Shown: positions 18,571 to 28,864 of the stretch, piece after piece | Layout: the number at the start of each line of letters is the position of its first letter | How positions within the stretch are numbered: position 1 is the stretch's first letter | DNA from: Bacillus sp. BP-3 | GTDB taxonomy: Bacteria > Bacillota > Bacilli > Bacillales > Bacillaceae_G | DNA: 64,000 nucleotides | NCBI RefSeq assembly: GCF_028401955.1 | Contig: NZ_JAQOTJ010000004.1 | Coordinates: 310,001 to 374,000 of the forward strand | Direction: 5' to 3' | Notes under the pieces: model-generated | Seen by the model: only the letters and a program-made list of their open reading frames with translations | Told to the model about the DNA's origin: nothing | Database searches by the model: none | Translations under genes and position numbers: made by a program

Positions 18571-19666
18571 AGTAGCGAGAATGACGACTTATATTTAGTA
18601 GCACTCCAACCGCCATTAACATAAGGGTCAAGCTGGACCCACCATAGCTTAAAAATGGTAAGGTAATTCCTGTAACTGGCATTAATCCCGTTACAACACC
18701 GATGTTAATCATAACTTGAATCGCAATCATCGCCACAATCCCGACTGCTAAAAACGTACCGTATAAGTCTGGCGCTCCTAAGGCTACACGAATCCCACGC
18801 CATAACAACAGACTAAATAATAATAACACAAACGAACCACCAATAAAACCTAATTCTTCAGATAGAATGGCAAAAATAAAGTCTGTTTGCGGCTCTGGTA
18901 AGTAAAGAAATTTTTGTCTACTTTGTCCAAGACCAAGACCAAATAATCCTCCCGGCCCGATCGCAAGTAGCGATTGAATAATTTGAAATCCACTTCCAAG
19001 CGGATCTGACCATGGATCTAAATAAGATGTAATCCGTTTTATTCGATACGGTGCTGATGCAATCAACCCTACAAATCCTGCTATTCCTATTAGTCCTAGC
19101 ATGGAAAAGTGAAAAATCCGTGCTCCCGAAACAAAAATCATAACAATACAAGTTCCAACCATTACAGTTCCTGTTCCCAAATCTGGTTGCAGCATAATCA
19201 TACCAAATGCTACAAACACAAAGCTAAGCGAGGGAAGTAATCCCCTTTTAAAAGATGTAATCATTTTTTGCTTTTCTGATAAAAATTTCGCTAAAAAAAT
19301 AATCATCGCAAACTTCATAAACTCAGAAGGCTGAATAGAAAATGCTCCTATCCCAATCCAACTTCGTGCTCCACCGCGCACCAGTCCAATGCCAGGAATC
19401 AAAACTAAAATAAGGAGAACAAAACAGATAAGTAAAATTAATTTGGAATATGTACGCCACACCCAATAATCAATCTTCATGATGAAAAACATAGCAACAA
19501 CACCAATCCCAGCAAATAACAATTGACGCTTTGCAAAAAAGAATGAATCTCCCATTTTATACGAAGCCCATACAGCACTAGCGCTGTACACCATCACCAT
19601 CCCTACTGTTAAAAGCAACAATGTTACAATAATAAGAATAAAGTCAGGAGTCTTCTTTGTTGGCAA
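18569..19666 (-). CDS. spoVE: Stage V sporulation protein E (SEDS peptidoglycan polymerase)
   Basis: 365 aa with ten membrane segments, SEDS family (FtsW/RodA/SpoVE). Signature segments VYSASAVWASYK, WIGIGAFSIQPSEFMK and GITLPFLSYGGSSL are present. It polymerises spore cortex glycan with its partner SpoVD, also in this window. Position between murD and murG and strong similarity to B. subtilis SpoVE separate it from the FtsW paralogue at 58 kb. It starts at TTG (19666) with AGAGGTG 7 nt upstream. Confidence 0.95.
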   Translation of the reverse strand: MPTKKTPDFILIIVTLLLLTVGMVMVYSASAVWASYKMGDSFFFAKRQLLFAGIGVVAMFFIMKIDYWVWRTYSKLILLICFVLLILVLIPGIGLVRGGARSWIGIGAFSIQPSEFMKFAMIIFLAKFLSEKQKMITSFKRGLLPSLSFVFVAFGMIMLQPDLGTGTVMVGTCIVMIFVSGARIFHFSMLGLIGIAGFVGLIASAPYRIKRITSYLDPWSDPLGSGFQIIQSLLAIGPGGLFGLGLGQSRQKFLYLPEPQTDFIFAILSEELGFIGGSFVLLLFSLLLWRGIRVALGAPDLYGTFLAVGIVAMIAIQVMINIGVVTGLMPVTGITLPFLSYGGSSLTLMLMAVGVLLNISRHSRY

Positions 19667-19873
19667 TGAGTATCACCTCTTTGAATGCAGCTTTTCGTTA
19701 AGCATACTTTTTTCACAACCGAAGCCCATTTATTCAGCCATCTAGCAGCATGATTCCCACCTCAAAAATGTGCAAAATCAAAGAAGATATGTGCGAAATA
19801 ACTGCCTGTTAAGTTTCCATCAGTAGATGCTGAGATCTCCCACTAATAGAAATTCCACATTATCCTACCTATA

Positions 19874-19912
19874 AAAGAATCATCAGTAGAAATAATCCAC
19901 TGATGATTCTTT
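19874..19912 (-). terminator. Terminator downstream of murD
   Basis: 14-bp stem AAAGAATCATCAGT/ACTGATGATTCTTT with an 11-nt loop, TTTTAT tail on the minus strand, just after murD. Confidence 0.8.
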
Positions 19913-19916
19913 CACT

Positions 19917-21269
19917 TTATACTAGCTTATGCACAGCCTGTATAAACATGTCTCCTCTTTCTTCAAATGTTTTAAATTGATCCCAACTTGCACATGCAGG
20001 AGATAAGAGAATTACATCTCCTTCTTCAGACAAAGCAAACGCTTCTTGCACCGCTTGTTCCACATTATCGACACATTTAATAACTTTCATTCCAGCCTTT
20101 TCTGCAGCTTTGACAAGCTTTGGTGCAGTTTGTCCAAATGTAAATAACGCCTTCACATGCTCAAAGTATGGAATTAAATCGTCAAATTCATTCCCACGAT
20201 CTAGTCCACCAGCTAATAAAATGACTGGGTTCGTAAATGCAGACAATGCTTTTTCTGTCGCTAGCATATTTGTTGCTTTCGAATCATTATAAAACTTACG
20301 GTTTTGAATCGTCGTTACATATTCTAAACGATGCTTTACACCTGTAAACCGTTTTAAAACTGTTATAATCGCTTCATTTGCAACCCCCATGAGCTTCGCA
20401 GTACTCATAGCAGCTAGGATATTTTCTAAATTATGTTTCCCCGGCAATACGATATCTTGAACATCAATCACTTTTTCACCTTTGAAGTAAAGAGCACCGT
20501 CTTTTACACAAGCACCTTCTTCAATTATTTTTGTCGTAGAAAAGTACACCTTTTGTCCTTTACTTTTCTCAGACAACATCATTACTTCTTCATCGTCAGC
20601 ATTAATGATGCTATAGTCATTTCCAGTTTGATTTCTAAAAATATTCGCTTTTGCTAAACCGTATTCTTCCTTCGTACCATGATAATCTAAGTGTGCTTCA
20701 AATAAGTTTAACAACACTGCTATCTTCGGTTGAAATGTTTCAATACCCATTAATTGAAAAGAAGAAAGTTCTGTTACAACCACTTCTTGTTTCGTTACAC
20801 CTTGTGCAACCTCACATGCTACCGTGCCAATATTTCCAGCAATAACAGGATGTTTTTCTCCTTCTTTTAACATTTCAAATGTTAATGTTGTGGTCGTTGT
20901 TTTCCCGTTCGATCCTGTAATCCCAATAAACGGAGCTTCCGAAATACGATACGCCAATTCTACCTCTGTTACAATCGGAATATTTTTTTCTTTTGCTGCT
21001 ACAAGTAACGGATTCGAATACGGAATCCCTGGATTTTTTACAACGACAGAAATATTTTTTTCTAACAATTCTAAAGGATGACCGCCGCATACAACTTCCA
21101 TACCTTGATTTTGCAATTCTGTCGCTAACGGATTTTCAGCTAGCGGTTTGCTATCATTTATAATCACATTTGCACCCAGTTTCTTTAATAAAACAGCTGC
21201 AGCAAAGCCGCTTTTTGCCATACCTAATACAAGAACATTTTTATTTTGATAGTCAGTTATCGTTTTCAA
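19917..21269 (-). CDS. murD: UDP-N-acetylmuramoylalanine--D-glutamate ligase
   Basis: 450 aa Mur ligase that adds D-Glu to UDP-MurNAc-L-Ala. The N-terminal Rossmann domain ([14 protein letters not shown]) is followed by the ATP P-loop [10 protein letters not shown] (116-125), and by the C-terminal domain with YNDSKATN and [15 protein letters not shown]. It uses a TTG start placed directly after the mraY stop codon, so translation is probably coupled. Confidence 0.97.
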   Translation of the reverse strand: MKTITDYQNKNVLVLGMAKSGFAAAVLLKKLGANVIINDSKPLAENPLATELQNQGMEVVCGGHPLELLEKNISVVVKNPGIPYSNPLLVAAKEKNIPIVTEVELAYRISEAPFIGITGSNGKTTTTTLTFEMLKEGEKHPVIAGNIGTVACEVAQGVTKQEVVVTELSSFQLMGIETFQPKIAVLLNLFEAHLDYHGTKEEYGLAKANIFRNQTGNDYSIINADDEEVMMLSEKSKGQKVYFSTTKIIEEGACVKDGALYFKGEKVIDVQDIVLPGKHNLENILAAMSTAKLMGVANEAIITVLKRFTGVKHRLEYVTTIQNRKFYNDSKATNMLATEKALSAFTNPVILLAGGLDRGNEFDDLIPYFEHVKALFTFGQTAPKLVKAAEKAGMKVIKCVDNVEQAVQEAFALSEEGDVILLSPACASWDQFKTFEERGDMFIQAVHKLV

Positions 21270-22241
21270 TTACATCCACACTCCGATATAAATTCCTAAC
21301 ATTGCAAATAAAAGTCCGACTGACCAGAATGTTACAACCACTCGCCATTCTGACCAACCACATAATTCATAGTGGTGATGAAGCGGACTCATTTTGAATA
21401 CACGCTTTCCTCGCGTTTTAAACGACACAACTTGAATAATAACAGAGAGTGTCTCAATAACAAACATTCCACCAATGATAACTAATAATAATTCTGTTTT
21501 CGTTAAAATGGAAACAGCCGCTAAAGCACCACCAAGGGCTAAAGACCCTGTGTCTCCCATAAATACTTTTGCTGGATGAGCATTAAATACTAAAAATCCT
21601 AATACAGCTCCCACAACTGCCATACAAAAAATAGCAATTGTATAATGTTCCTGAGCAAACGCAATAATACTATACGCACCAAATGCGATGGCAGCTGTTC
21701 CTGCTAATAATCCATCTAAACCATCTGTTAGGTTCACTGCGTTTGAAGCTCCTATCAACATAAAGAGCACAAGAATAAAGTACGCCCAATGTAAGTCAAA
21801 CTTAATTTCCGTCCCTGGAATCATTAAATGTGTGTCAAATCCTTGTCCTTTTGCAATGATAAAGAAAGCTACCGCAATAATAAATTGTCCTACTAATTTT
21901 TGTTTTGATGTTAGACCAAGATTTCTTTTTTTTACAACTTTAATGTAATCATCTAAAAATCCGATTAACCCATAACCAAATGTAACAAGTAGCAATAAGT
22001 ACATCTCAGCACCCTTTTGAAACTTAAACATCATAATAATAGATGTAATCATAATTGAAATAAAAATAACAATTCCGCCCATGGTCGGTGTTCCCGATTT
22101 CTTTTGATGTGATTTTGGTCCTTCATCACGAATGCTCTGTCCAAACTTTAAACGACGTAAAAATGGAATGAAAATTGGTGACAACGCAACCGAAATTAAA
22201 AATGCCACCCCTACTGTAATTAATAATCCTTGTTCAAGCAT
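21270..22241 (-). CDS. mraY: Phospho-N-acetylmuramoyl-pentapeptide transferase
   Basis: 323 aa polytopic enzyme (about ten membrane segments) that makes lipid I from UDP-MurNAc-pentapeptide and undecaprenyl phosphate. Conserved cytosolic loops are seen: [21 protein letters not shown] with the catalytic Asp pair, [12 protein letters not shown] and [15 protein letters not shown] start with GAGGGGGA upstream. It sits between murE and murD. Confidence 0.98.
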   Translation of the reverse strand: MLEQGLLITVGVAFLISVALSPIFIPFLRRLKFGQSIRDEGPKSHQKKSGTPTMGGIVIFISIMITSIIMMFKFQKGAEMYLLLLVTFGYGLIGFLDDYIKVVKKRNLGLTSKQKLVGQFIIAVAFFIIAKGQGFDTHLMIPGTEIKFDLHWAYFILVLFMLIGASNAVNLTDGLDGLLAGTAAIAFGAYSIIAFAQEHYTIAIFCMAVVGAVLGFLVFNAHPAKVFMGDTGSLALGGALAAVSILTKTELLLVIIGGMFVIETLSVIIQVVSFKTRGKRVFKMSPLHHHYELCGWSEWRVVVTFWSVGLLFAMLGIYIGVWM

Positions 22242-22263
22242 ATTTAGTCCCCCTCTCTTGTTG

Positions 22264-23739
22264 TTATTCTTTCATGCTTAAACGTTTTACAATTGCCTCT
22301 CCAGCAACTTCGCGATCGTCAAAATGATATACTTCTGTACCTATAATTTGGTATGTCTCATGACCTTTACCCGCAATTACAATAATGTCTCCATCTTTTG
22401 CCTCTGATACAGCATGAAATATCGCTTTTTTTCGATCAACAATTACTTCATAATTATTTCCTTTTATACCTTCAATCATATCATCAAGAATTGCTTGCGG
22501 CTGTTCGCTGCGTGGATTATCCGATGTGTAGATCGCGTGCGTTGCATATTCCGTTGCAACACTGGCCATAATTGGTCGTTTCGTACGATCACGGTCCCCG
22601 CCACAACCAACAATGCAATACACATTTCCTTTTGCAAATTGTTTCGTTGTCAACAATACATTTTCTAAACTATCTGGTGTATGTGCATAATCAACAATGA
22701 CAGTAAACTCTTGCCCTCTATCAACAACTTCAAAGCGGCCAGGCACACCTTTTAATTCTTTCACAACATCGATAATTGTTTGCAGCGCTACACCAGAAAT
22801 TAGACATGCAGCTGTTGCAGCTAATACATTATATACATTAAACTTCCCAATTAATTTCATCGTAATATCGATACTTTCACTTGGAGTTACGAGTGTAAAC
22901 GCCGTACCTGCACTTGTCATCTCAATGTTTTTTGCCATAATATCACTTTTTGTATCAATCCCATACGTAATTACTGTTGCTGCTGTATTTTTCGTATAGT
23001 CTATTGCTGCAGCATCGTCATTATTTAATACGGCGTACTTTACACGATTATGATGATAGCTATTACCAAGCTGTGCAAATAGCAATCCTTTTGCATATTT
23101 ATACTCTTCCATCGTTTTATGATAATCTAAATGATCTTGCGTTAAGTTTGTAAACACCGCTACATCATAGTCACATCCATGCACTCTTCCAAGATGCAAA
23201 GCATGTGAAGATACTTCCATAACAACGCTATTTACATTCTGTTCGACCATTTTAGCGAACGTTTTTTGTAATGTTAATGCATCAGGTGTTGTGTTTTTCA
23301 CCTCATACGTTTCATCACCTATTTTCATATTAATTGTTCCAATTAGTCCTGTTTTATGTCCATGTGCGCGCATAATTTCGTTCATTATATGCGATGTTGT
23401 TGTCTTTCCATTTGTACCTGTAATTCCAATTAAGTGTAACTTTTGGGTCGGCTGTCCATAAAAATAATCAGCTAACACCGCTAAAGAACGTATTGTATCT
23501 TTAACAAGTACAACTGGAACGTCAACATCAATAGGCCTTTCCGCAACAATAGCAGCCGCACCTTGCGCGGCTGCTTGCATAGCAAATTCATGACTATCAA
23601 CCGTAAAACCTTTTATACATACAAATAAACTTCCAGTTGTCACTTTACGTGAATCTGCTTCAATAGATGTAATTTCTGGATTTTCTTTTGGAATGACTGG
23701 AAAATCATGCAAACTTGATACGAGTGTATGCAACTTCAT
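22264..23739 (-). CDS. murE: UDP-MurNAc-L-Ala-D-Glu:meso-diaminopimelate ligase
   Basis: 491 aa Mur ligase. ATP P-loop [10 protein letters not shown] at about 105-114; the conserved lysine region and [12 protein letters not shown] are present. The DNPR motif ([10 protein letters not shown]) is the known determinant for meso-diaminopimelate rather than lysine, which fits Bacillus peptidoglycan. It lies 22 bp upstream of mraY. Confidence 0.97.
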   Translation of the reverse strand: MKLHTLVSSLHDFPVIPKENPEITSIEADSRKVTTGSLFVCIKGFTVDSHEFAMQAAAQGAAAIVAERPIDVDVPVVLVKDTIRSLAVLADYFYGQPTQKLHLIGITGTNGKTTTSHIMNEIMRAHGHKTGLIGTINMKIGDETYEVKNTTPDALTLQKTFAKMVEQNVNSVVMEVSSHALHLGRVHGCDYDVAVFTNLTQDHLDYHKTMEEYKYAKGLLFAQLGNSYHHNRVKYAVLNNDDAAAIDYTKNTAATVITYGIDTKSDIMAKNIEMTSAGTAFTLVTPSESIDITMKLIGKFNVYNVLAATAACLISGVALQTIIDVVKELKGVPGRFEVVDRGQEFTVIVDYAHTPDSLENVLLTTKQFAKGNVYCIVGCGGDRDRTKRPIMASVATEYATHAIYTSDNPRSEQPQAILDDMIEGIKGNNYEVIVDRKKAIFHAVSEAKDGDIIVIAGKGHETYQIIGTEVYHFDDREVAGEAIVKRLSMKE

Positions 23740-23864
23740 TTCTTTAAATCCTCTCTACTCTTTATTTACCTCTTATAAATGGATGCGTTCAAAACGCTCC
23801 ATACATAAGAACGTCATATATTTACCCAACAGACAGTGTGAATCCAACAACTCACTACTATATA

Positions 23865-24043
23865 AAGCCATTTTGATTTTTCAACATATAGATCATTACT
23901 ATGCAAAACAACACATAACCTACACTTGCTTGCTCCCTTTGTTTTCAATCTCGGATGTGGGGATAAGGACCTTACCGCTTCTATGCACGGCTAGATGCTC
24001 TCGTCCCTCCCTAAAAGGAAAGGGGTTTTTATGCCACTTTATT
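23865..24043 (-). repeat. Dispersed intergenic repeat, copy A
   Basis: About 180 bp, shared with copy B downstream: long identical blocks such as CTTGCTTGCTCCCTTTG and GATAAGGACCTTACCGC. It starts with CCATTTTGATTTTTC and ends with GATGCTCTCGTC...TAAAAGG. The inverted form occurs at 40632 and 46155. No open frame is credible inside it. Confidence 0.85.
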
Positions 24044-24069
24044 TATATCTATATATATAAATATGTTTA

Positions 24070-24238
24070 AATTTTTCGACATATCAGCCTCTGCTTTGCA
24101 AAACAACACATGACCTGCACTTGCTTGCTCCCTTTGTTTTCAATCTCGGATGTAGCAGGATAAGGACCTTACCGCTTCTATGCACGGTCAGGTACTCTCG
24201 TTCTCCCTTAAAGGAGAGGCTTTTATGTCGTTTTTTCA
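24070..24238 (-). repeat. Dispersed intergenic repeat, copy B (tandem with copy A)
   Basis: Direct repeat of copy A with scattered substitutions, separated from it by a short AT-rich spacer. Together they fill the 556-bp space between murE and spoVD. Confidence 0.85.
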
Positions 24239-24295
24239 ACTTGTATTTATATAGTTTGTTGAGTGTTATTATATCGTACACACATGTCTTCATAC

Positions 24296-26212
24296 TTACT
24301 TATTAAAATATATTCGAACCTTGGATCCTGCTTTTACTTTCGTACCTGGTTTTGGAGACTGTTCAACCACTTTGTTTCCATCACCGCTGGCATCAATTTG
24401 TAGGTCAACAAGTTGACTTTGTAGCTCCTTTCGATCCATCCCTACTATATTAGGGACTTCTACTAAAGGCGTCTCATCCCAAGTTAATTTCTTTTCAATT
24501 TGCTCTTTTCTAGGCTCTACTCCCATAACCGGTAAGACATCCCGAAGAATATTCCCAACGATTGGTGCAGCAACAACTCCGCCAAATTGTGTAACTCCCT
24601 TTGGATTATCTACAGCAACATATACAACAACTTGTGGATCATCCGCTGGTGCAAACCCAATAAATGATACGATATAGTTGTTATCCAAATACTTTCCATC
24701 TTTTACTTTTTGTGCTGTACCAGTTTTCCCTCCAACACGATATCCATCAATATATGCTTTGTTACCTGAACCTTTCGCAACAACATTCTCAAGTGCATAA
24801 CGTACCTTTTCAGAAGTTTCCTTGGAAATAACTTGTTTCTTTGCAACTGGCGTTTTTTTACTAATTACTTTGTTCGTAGTTGGATCTAAGAATTCTTTCG
24901 CAATATAAGGCTGATATAACGTGCCTCCATTTACAGCAGCCGCTACTGCTGCTACCTGTTGAATCGGGGTAACAGAGACTCCTTGACCAAACGCTGTAGT
25001 CGCTTGTTCAACAGGTCCTACTCTTTTTAGATCAAATAAAATCCCTCTACCTTCTCCTTGTAAATCAATACCTGTTTTTTGTCCAAATCCAAAATCACGG
25101 ATATATTGAAACAGCTTTTCTTTTCCTAAACGGTCTCCAAGTTCTATAAAACCTGGGTTACAAGAGTTTTGAACAACCTCTAAAAAGGTTTGGCTTCCAT
25201 GTCCCCCCGCTTTCCAACAACGCAATCTTGCACCGCCAACTTCTGCCGCTCCATCATCATAAAACGTATCTTTCTCCAAGTCTACTAATTTTTCATTTAA
25301 AGCAGCTGCAAGTGTAATAATTTTAAATGTGGACCCTGGTTCATATGTACTCCAGACTGGAAGATTTCGGTTAAACACTTCTGGTGAAACACTTTTGAAA
25401 TCTGTTGGATCAAAACTCGGACGACTGGACATACCTAATATTTCACCGTTATTTGGATTCATAGCAATCGCGATGATTCCATCTGGATGATACGTAGACT
25501 CTGCTATGTTTAATTCTCTCTCCATAATTGTCTGAATACGCGCATCAATTGTCAACTTTAAATTCAAGCCGTCACCAGGTTCTTTATAATCATCGCCAAT
25601 GTTCGGCATGCGTTGTCCTTTCGCATCAGCAAAAAAGCGGACATATCCTTTGTCACCATTTAATTCTTTATCATAATATGACTCCAGTCCCATAAGTCCT
25701 TGATTATCACTCCCAGCAAACCCAAGCACATGTGATAAATACTTACCAAACGGATAGTATCGAATGGAATCTTCAGCAATATATACACCTTTTAAACTTA
25801 AAGCTCTAACTTCTTTCGCCTTATCATGAGAAATTTTCCGTCCGCCTTTGTCTAATCTAACTATAGACTCTTTTTTCGTGAGGCGTTGATAAATCTCTTC
25901 TTTCGACACACCTAAAACTGCAGCTAATTTCTCTGCAGTCTCTGCTGGTTTTTCAATTTGCCTTGGTACCACAAAGACAGTTGGTGCACTTTTATTTGTT
26001 GCAAGTTCCACACCATTACGATCTACAATTTTCCCACGTTCAGGTTCAAATGTAATATTACGACTCCATGAATCTTTCGCACGATCTGTTAACATATTAC
26101 CAAGAAAAAACTGCACATATCCAAGACGAATATCAATAATTGTAAAAATAAGTATACCAAAAATCAGCACAAAAATAAGTCTTTTTCTTACTGTTACATT
26201 TGATACACGCAT
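24296..26212 (-). CDS. spoVD: Stage V sporulation protein D (class B penicillin-binding protein)
   Basis: 638 aa. A short cytosolic tail and one membrane segment (about 11-30) precede a PBP dimerisation domain. The transpeptidase domain has S294-TFK, SCN (near 350) and KTGTAQ (near 493). One PASTA domain is at the C-terminus (PNIVGMDRKELQ...). It crosslinks cortex peptidoglycan with SpoVE. The gene follows its vegetative paralogue pbpB. The ATG lies directly against a 12-bp hairpin that contains the Shine-Dalgarno in its loop. Confidence 0.95.
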   Translation of the reverse strand: MRVSNVTVRKRLIFVLIFGILIFTIIDIRLGYVQFFLGNMLTDRAKDSWSRNITFEPERGKIVDRNGVELATNKSAPTVFVVPRQIEKPAETAEKLAAVLGVSKEEIYQRLTKKESIVRLDKGGRKISHDKAKEVRALSLKGVYIAEDSIRYYPFGKYLSHVLGFAGSDNQGLMGLESYYDKELNGDKGYVRFFADAKGQRMPNIGDDYKEPGDGLNLKLTIDARIQTIMERELNIAESTYHPDGIIAIAMNPNNGEILGMSSRPSFDPTDFKSVSPEVFNRNLPVWSTYEPGSTFKIITLAAALNEKLVDLEKDTFYDDGAAEVGGARLRCWKAGGHGSQTFLEVVQNSCNPGFIELGDRLGKEKLFQYIRDFGFGQKTGIDLQGEGRGILFDLKRVGPVEQATTAFGQGVSVTPIQQVAAVAAAVNGGTLYQPYIAKEFLDPTTNKVISKKTPVAKKQVISKETSEKVRYALENVVAKGSGNKAYIDGYRVGGKTGTAQKVKDGKYLDNNYIVSFIGFAPADDPQVVVYVAVDNPKGVTQFGGVVAAPIVGNILRDVLPVMGVEPRKEQIEKKLTWDETPLVEVPNIVGMDRKELQSQLVDLQIDASGDGNKVVEQSPKPGTKVKAGSKVRIYFNK

Positions 26213-26250
26213 ATTGGAACAAGCCTCCTTTACGCCTAGCTTGTTCCAAT
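26213..26250 (-). promoter_or_regulatory. Start-codon hairpin of spoVD
   Basis: Perfect 12-bp inverted repeat (26213-26224 against 26239-26250; ATTGGAACAAGC on the plus strand). The 14-nt loop contains AAGGAG, and the last base of the stem touches the ATG. A sigma-E-like -10 (CATATATT, 26248-26255) overlaps the upstream arm, so a sporulation transcript may start inside that arm and lack the hairpin. Confidence 0.75.
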
Positions 26251-26299
26251 ATATGCTTGTACTTGTTTCATTAGAACCCGTACACTCACTTCGCCTATG

Positions 26300-28471
26300 T
26301 TACGTTCCCTCTTTCTTTTCCTTCTTATTTGGTTGCTGCTCTGCTTCTTGCTGCGGTTCAAGAGGGGGTTCAAGTTTTACTTCTACCTGTGTTCTTTCTT
26401 GTAAAGGAGTACCTTCAGCGACACTTTGCTCTGTTACATAACCTGTACCAGAAAGCTTCAAATCAAGATTTAATATTTTCGCTAAATTCATCACATCACG
26501 AAGTGCCCAACCATTAATATTCGGCATTTTCGGTTGATTTCCTACTAAAAATACCCGATCACCCGTTAACGTTTTTTCATTCGCTTTTGGCACTTGTTGT
26601 CCGACTTTCCCCTCTCCTAAAACTACAGGTCGGAATTTTTCCTTTTCCAATATTCCTTTTGCTTCTTCCATTGTTTTACCCGTTACATTTGGAATGGTAG
26701 CTTGCTGCTGGTTTACTTGTTTTTTCACATCTTTTATTTCATTCGGCTTAATTTTTAAATACTCCAAACTATTTTTCGTAACAGATTTAAACATTTCAGA
26801 TAACGGCTGTGCACCATTTTCATTGTCTTTCAATTTAGGCTGTTTAATTGCTAAATATACGACAAGCTGTGGGTCATCCATTGGTGCCATACCAAGGAAA
26901 GAGAAAATATAATTATTTTTCCCTGTCATATAACCGCCTTTTCCATCTGGAATTTGTGCTGTTCCTGTTTTACCACCAACGGAATAGCCATCGAGTTTAT
27001 ACATCGTTCCAGTCCCTTTCGGCGATGTTACAACTCGTTCTAACAGTTGCCTAACTTGTGTTGCAGTCTCTTTTGTAACTGGTTTTCCTACTTCCTCTGG
27101 ACGGTGTTTCAAGACAAATTTATCATCCATCGGATCTACAATCTGATCAATCACATAGGGTTTCATCATTTTCCCATCGTTAGCAATTGCAGTAGCTGCT
27201 TGTACAAGTTGAATCGGAGTTACAGTAGAACCTTGTCCAAATGCTGTTGTTACTTGTTGGATTTTCTTATCAAATAAAATTGTATTTTCGCCTTCTCCAG
27301 GTAAATCAATACCTGTTTTTTCATCTAGACCAAACTTATGAATATATTGACGGAAACGATCAGGTCCTAACTTTTCATTTCCTAAAATAGCAAAAGCAAC
27401 GTTCGATGAACGCTCAACACCTTCATCAAACGTAATAGAACCCCATCCTGCACCGCCATTATGGTCTTTAATTTCCTCATTCCCTACTTTGTATCTACCA
27501 GATTGATAGTAATCTTGTCCGTTATATACACCCTCATTAATAGCAGACGCCAACGTAAAAATTTTCATCGTTGAACCTGGTTCATAAGCGTTTGCAATCG
27601 GATCATTTAAAAAGTATTGAATATCTCGTTTATTCGGATCAAAACTCGGTCTGCTAGACATCGCTAAAATCTTTCCTGTTTTCGGATCTGCTACGACTCC
27701 AATTAACATAGACGGCTCATAATGTTTTTCTGCCTCTTCCATCGCATCTTCTAGAAAACCTTGAATCCGTTGGTCGATTGTTAAATATACATTATCTCCA
27801 TTTTTAGGCGGCTTCATAGACTGTTTTCCGCCTTCTAACGCGATACCTTTTGTATCTCCTGTATACTTCATACTTCCGTTAGAAGCTCGTAAATATTTAT
27901 CTAAGCTTTGTTCAAGTCCAAATTTCCCTTCTGCAATTCCTTCATCATTTGGTTTTGCAAATCCAAGTATGTAAGATGCAAAATCTCCATTCGGATATAT
28001 TCTTGCTTTTTCTGTAACAAAAGATATTCCATCTATCTTCAGATTATCAATTTGATCTTTCTTTTCTTTCGTTATGTTTTTTCCAATCTTTCCAAACTCT
28101 ACTTGTTCAGCATCTTTATTTAAATACTGTAAAATTTCATTTTTATCAACTTCAAGTACTTTCGATATTTTCTCCGCAGCATCTTCTTTGTCTTTCACAT
28201 ACTTTTGCCCTTTAAGTGCAGCAACCATCTTATATGAATTTGTATCTTGGGCAAGTACGTAACCATTTTGATCGTAAATCGTACCTCGATTTGCTTCAAG
28301 TACTCCATCTTTACTATGTTTTTGCTCTGCAATTGGCTTTAAATCTACTCCATGCACTGTTTTTGTTGCTTGAATATAAAGAAAGCGTGCTAACAACAGA
28401 AAAAAGAGCAGGAGAAACACCTTAATGAAGAATCCTGCTCCTTTGTTAGTATGAAATTTACGTATATTCAT
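26300..28471 (-). CDS. pbpB: Penicillin-binding protein 2B (septal transpeptidase)
   Basis: 723 aa class B PBP, essential for septal peptidoglycan synthesis with FtsW. One membrane segment is at about 13-33. The active site has S300-TMK, SSN (VERSSNVAF) and KTGTAQ. Two C-terminal PASTA domains (IPNVTGKTMEEAK...; MPNINGWALRDVM...) are followed by a Glu/Gln/Lys-rich tail. Located between ftsL and spoVD as in other bacilli. Confidence 0.97.
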   Translation of the reverse strand: MNIRKFHTNKGAGFFIKVFLLLFFLLLARFLYIQATKTVHGVDLKPIAEQKHSKDGVLEANRGTIYDQNGYVLAQDTNSYKMVAALKGQKYVKDKEDAAEKISKVLEVDKNEILQYLNKDAEQVEFGKIGKNITKEKKDQIDNLKIDGISFVTEKARIYPNGDFASYILGFAKPNDEGIAEGKFGLEQSLDKYLRASNGSMKYTGDTKGIALEGGKQSMKPPKNGDNVYLTIDQRIQGFLEDAMEEAEKHYEPSMLIGVVADPKTGKILAMSSRPSFDPNKRDIQYFLNDPIANAYEPGSTMKIFTLASAINEGVYNGQDYYQSGRYKVGNEEIKDHNGGAGWGSITFDEGVERSSNVAFAILGNEKLGPDRFRQYIHKFGLDEKTGIDLPGEGENTILFDKKIQQVTTAFGQGSTVTPIQLVQAATAIANDGKMMKPYVIDQIVDPMDDKFVLKHRPEEVGKPVTKETATQVRQLLERVVTSPKGTGTMYKLDGYSVGGKTGTAQIPDGKGGYMTGKNNYIFSFLGMAPMDDPQLVVYLAIKQPKLKDNENGAQPLSEMFKSVTKNSLEYLKIKPNEIKDVKKQVNQQQATIPNVTGKTMEEAKGILEKEKFRPVVLGEGKVGQQVPKANEKTLTGDRVFLVGNQPKMPNINGWALRDVMNLAKILNLDLKLSGTGYVTEQSVAEGTPLQERTQVEVKLEPPLEPQQEAEQQPNKKEKKEGT

Positions 28472-28492
28472 CTTTTCTTCACACCTATTGTA

Positions 28493-28849
28493 TTAATTTA
28501 AGCCTTTTACATTTTTCGCATTAATTTCAAATCCATGCTTTTTGGCGACTTCTGCAATGCGATCATAACGTGTTAGCTTTTCAGTTTCCGCTTGTAACTC
28601 TTTAATTTCTTTTTGTTGTTTTATAAGATTGCTTTCCATGTCTGTTACTTTAGCATCAGCTTCATATAACGCCGCTTTATTACCAATAAAAGCCACGCAT
28701 GCATATAGTAAAAAACCAATAAATGCAACATACAATAATTTTTCAAGTCTTGTAATTCTTGTTTTTATAGCCGGCTGTACTACTTGCTGCGGAGCTTGAG
28801 ATTGTACTTCTACTTGTTGCTTTTTATACTTAACAGCTAAATTTGTCAT
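28493..28849 (-). CDS. ftsL: Cell division protein FtsL
   Basis: 118 aa bitopic protein. The basic/Gln-rich cytosolic N-terminus is followed by one membrane segment (about 37-57) and an extracellular leucine-zipper-like coiled coil (VTDMESNLIKQQKEIKELQAETEKL). It is the unstable divisome regulator that pairs with DivIC and DivIB. Sequence conservation is low in the family; position between rsmH and pbpB makes the call firm. Confidence 0.93.
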   Translation of the reverse strand: MTNLAVKYKKQQVEVQSQAPQQVVQPAIKTRITRLEKLLYVAFIGFLLYACVAFIGNKAALYEADAKVTDMESNLIKQQKEIKELQAETEKLTRYDRIAEVAKKHGFEINAKNVKGLN

Positions 28850-28864
28850 ACCTCTCTCTCCTTT

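Noticed and set aside
23880-24240. Possible CRISPR or tandem array between murE and spoVD
   Set aside because: Only two long diverged copies, no short regular repeats or spacers, and inverted relatives elsewhere; it is a dispersed repeat pair.
24084-24293. Small minus-strand frame before spoVD
   Set aside because: It lies within repeat copy B and has no Shine-Dalgarno or family resemblance.
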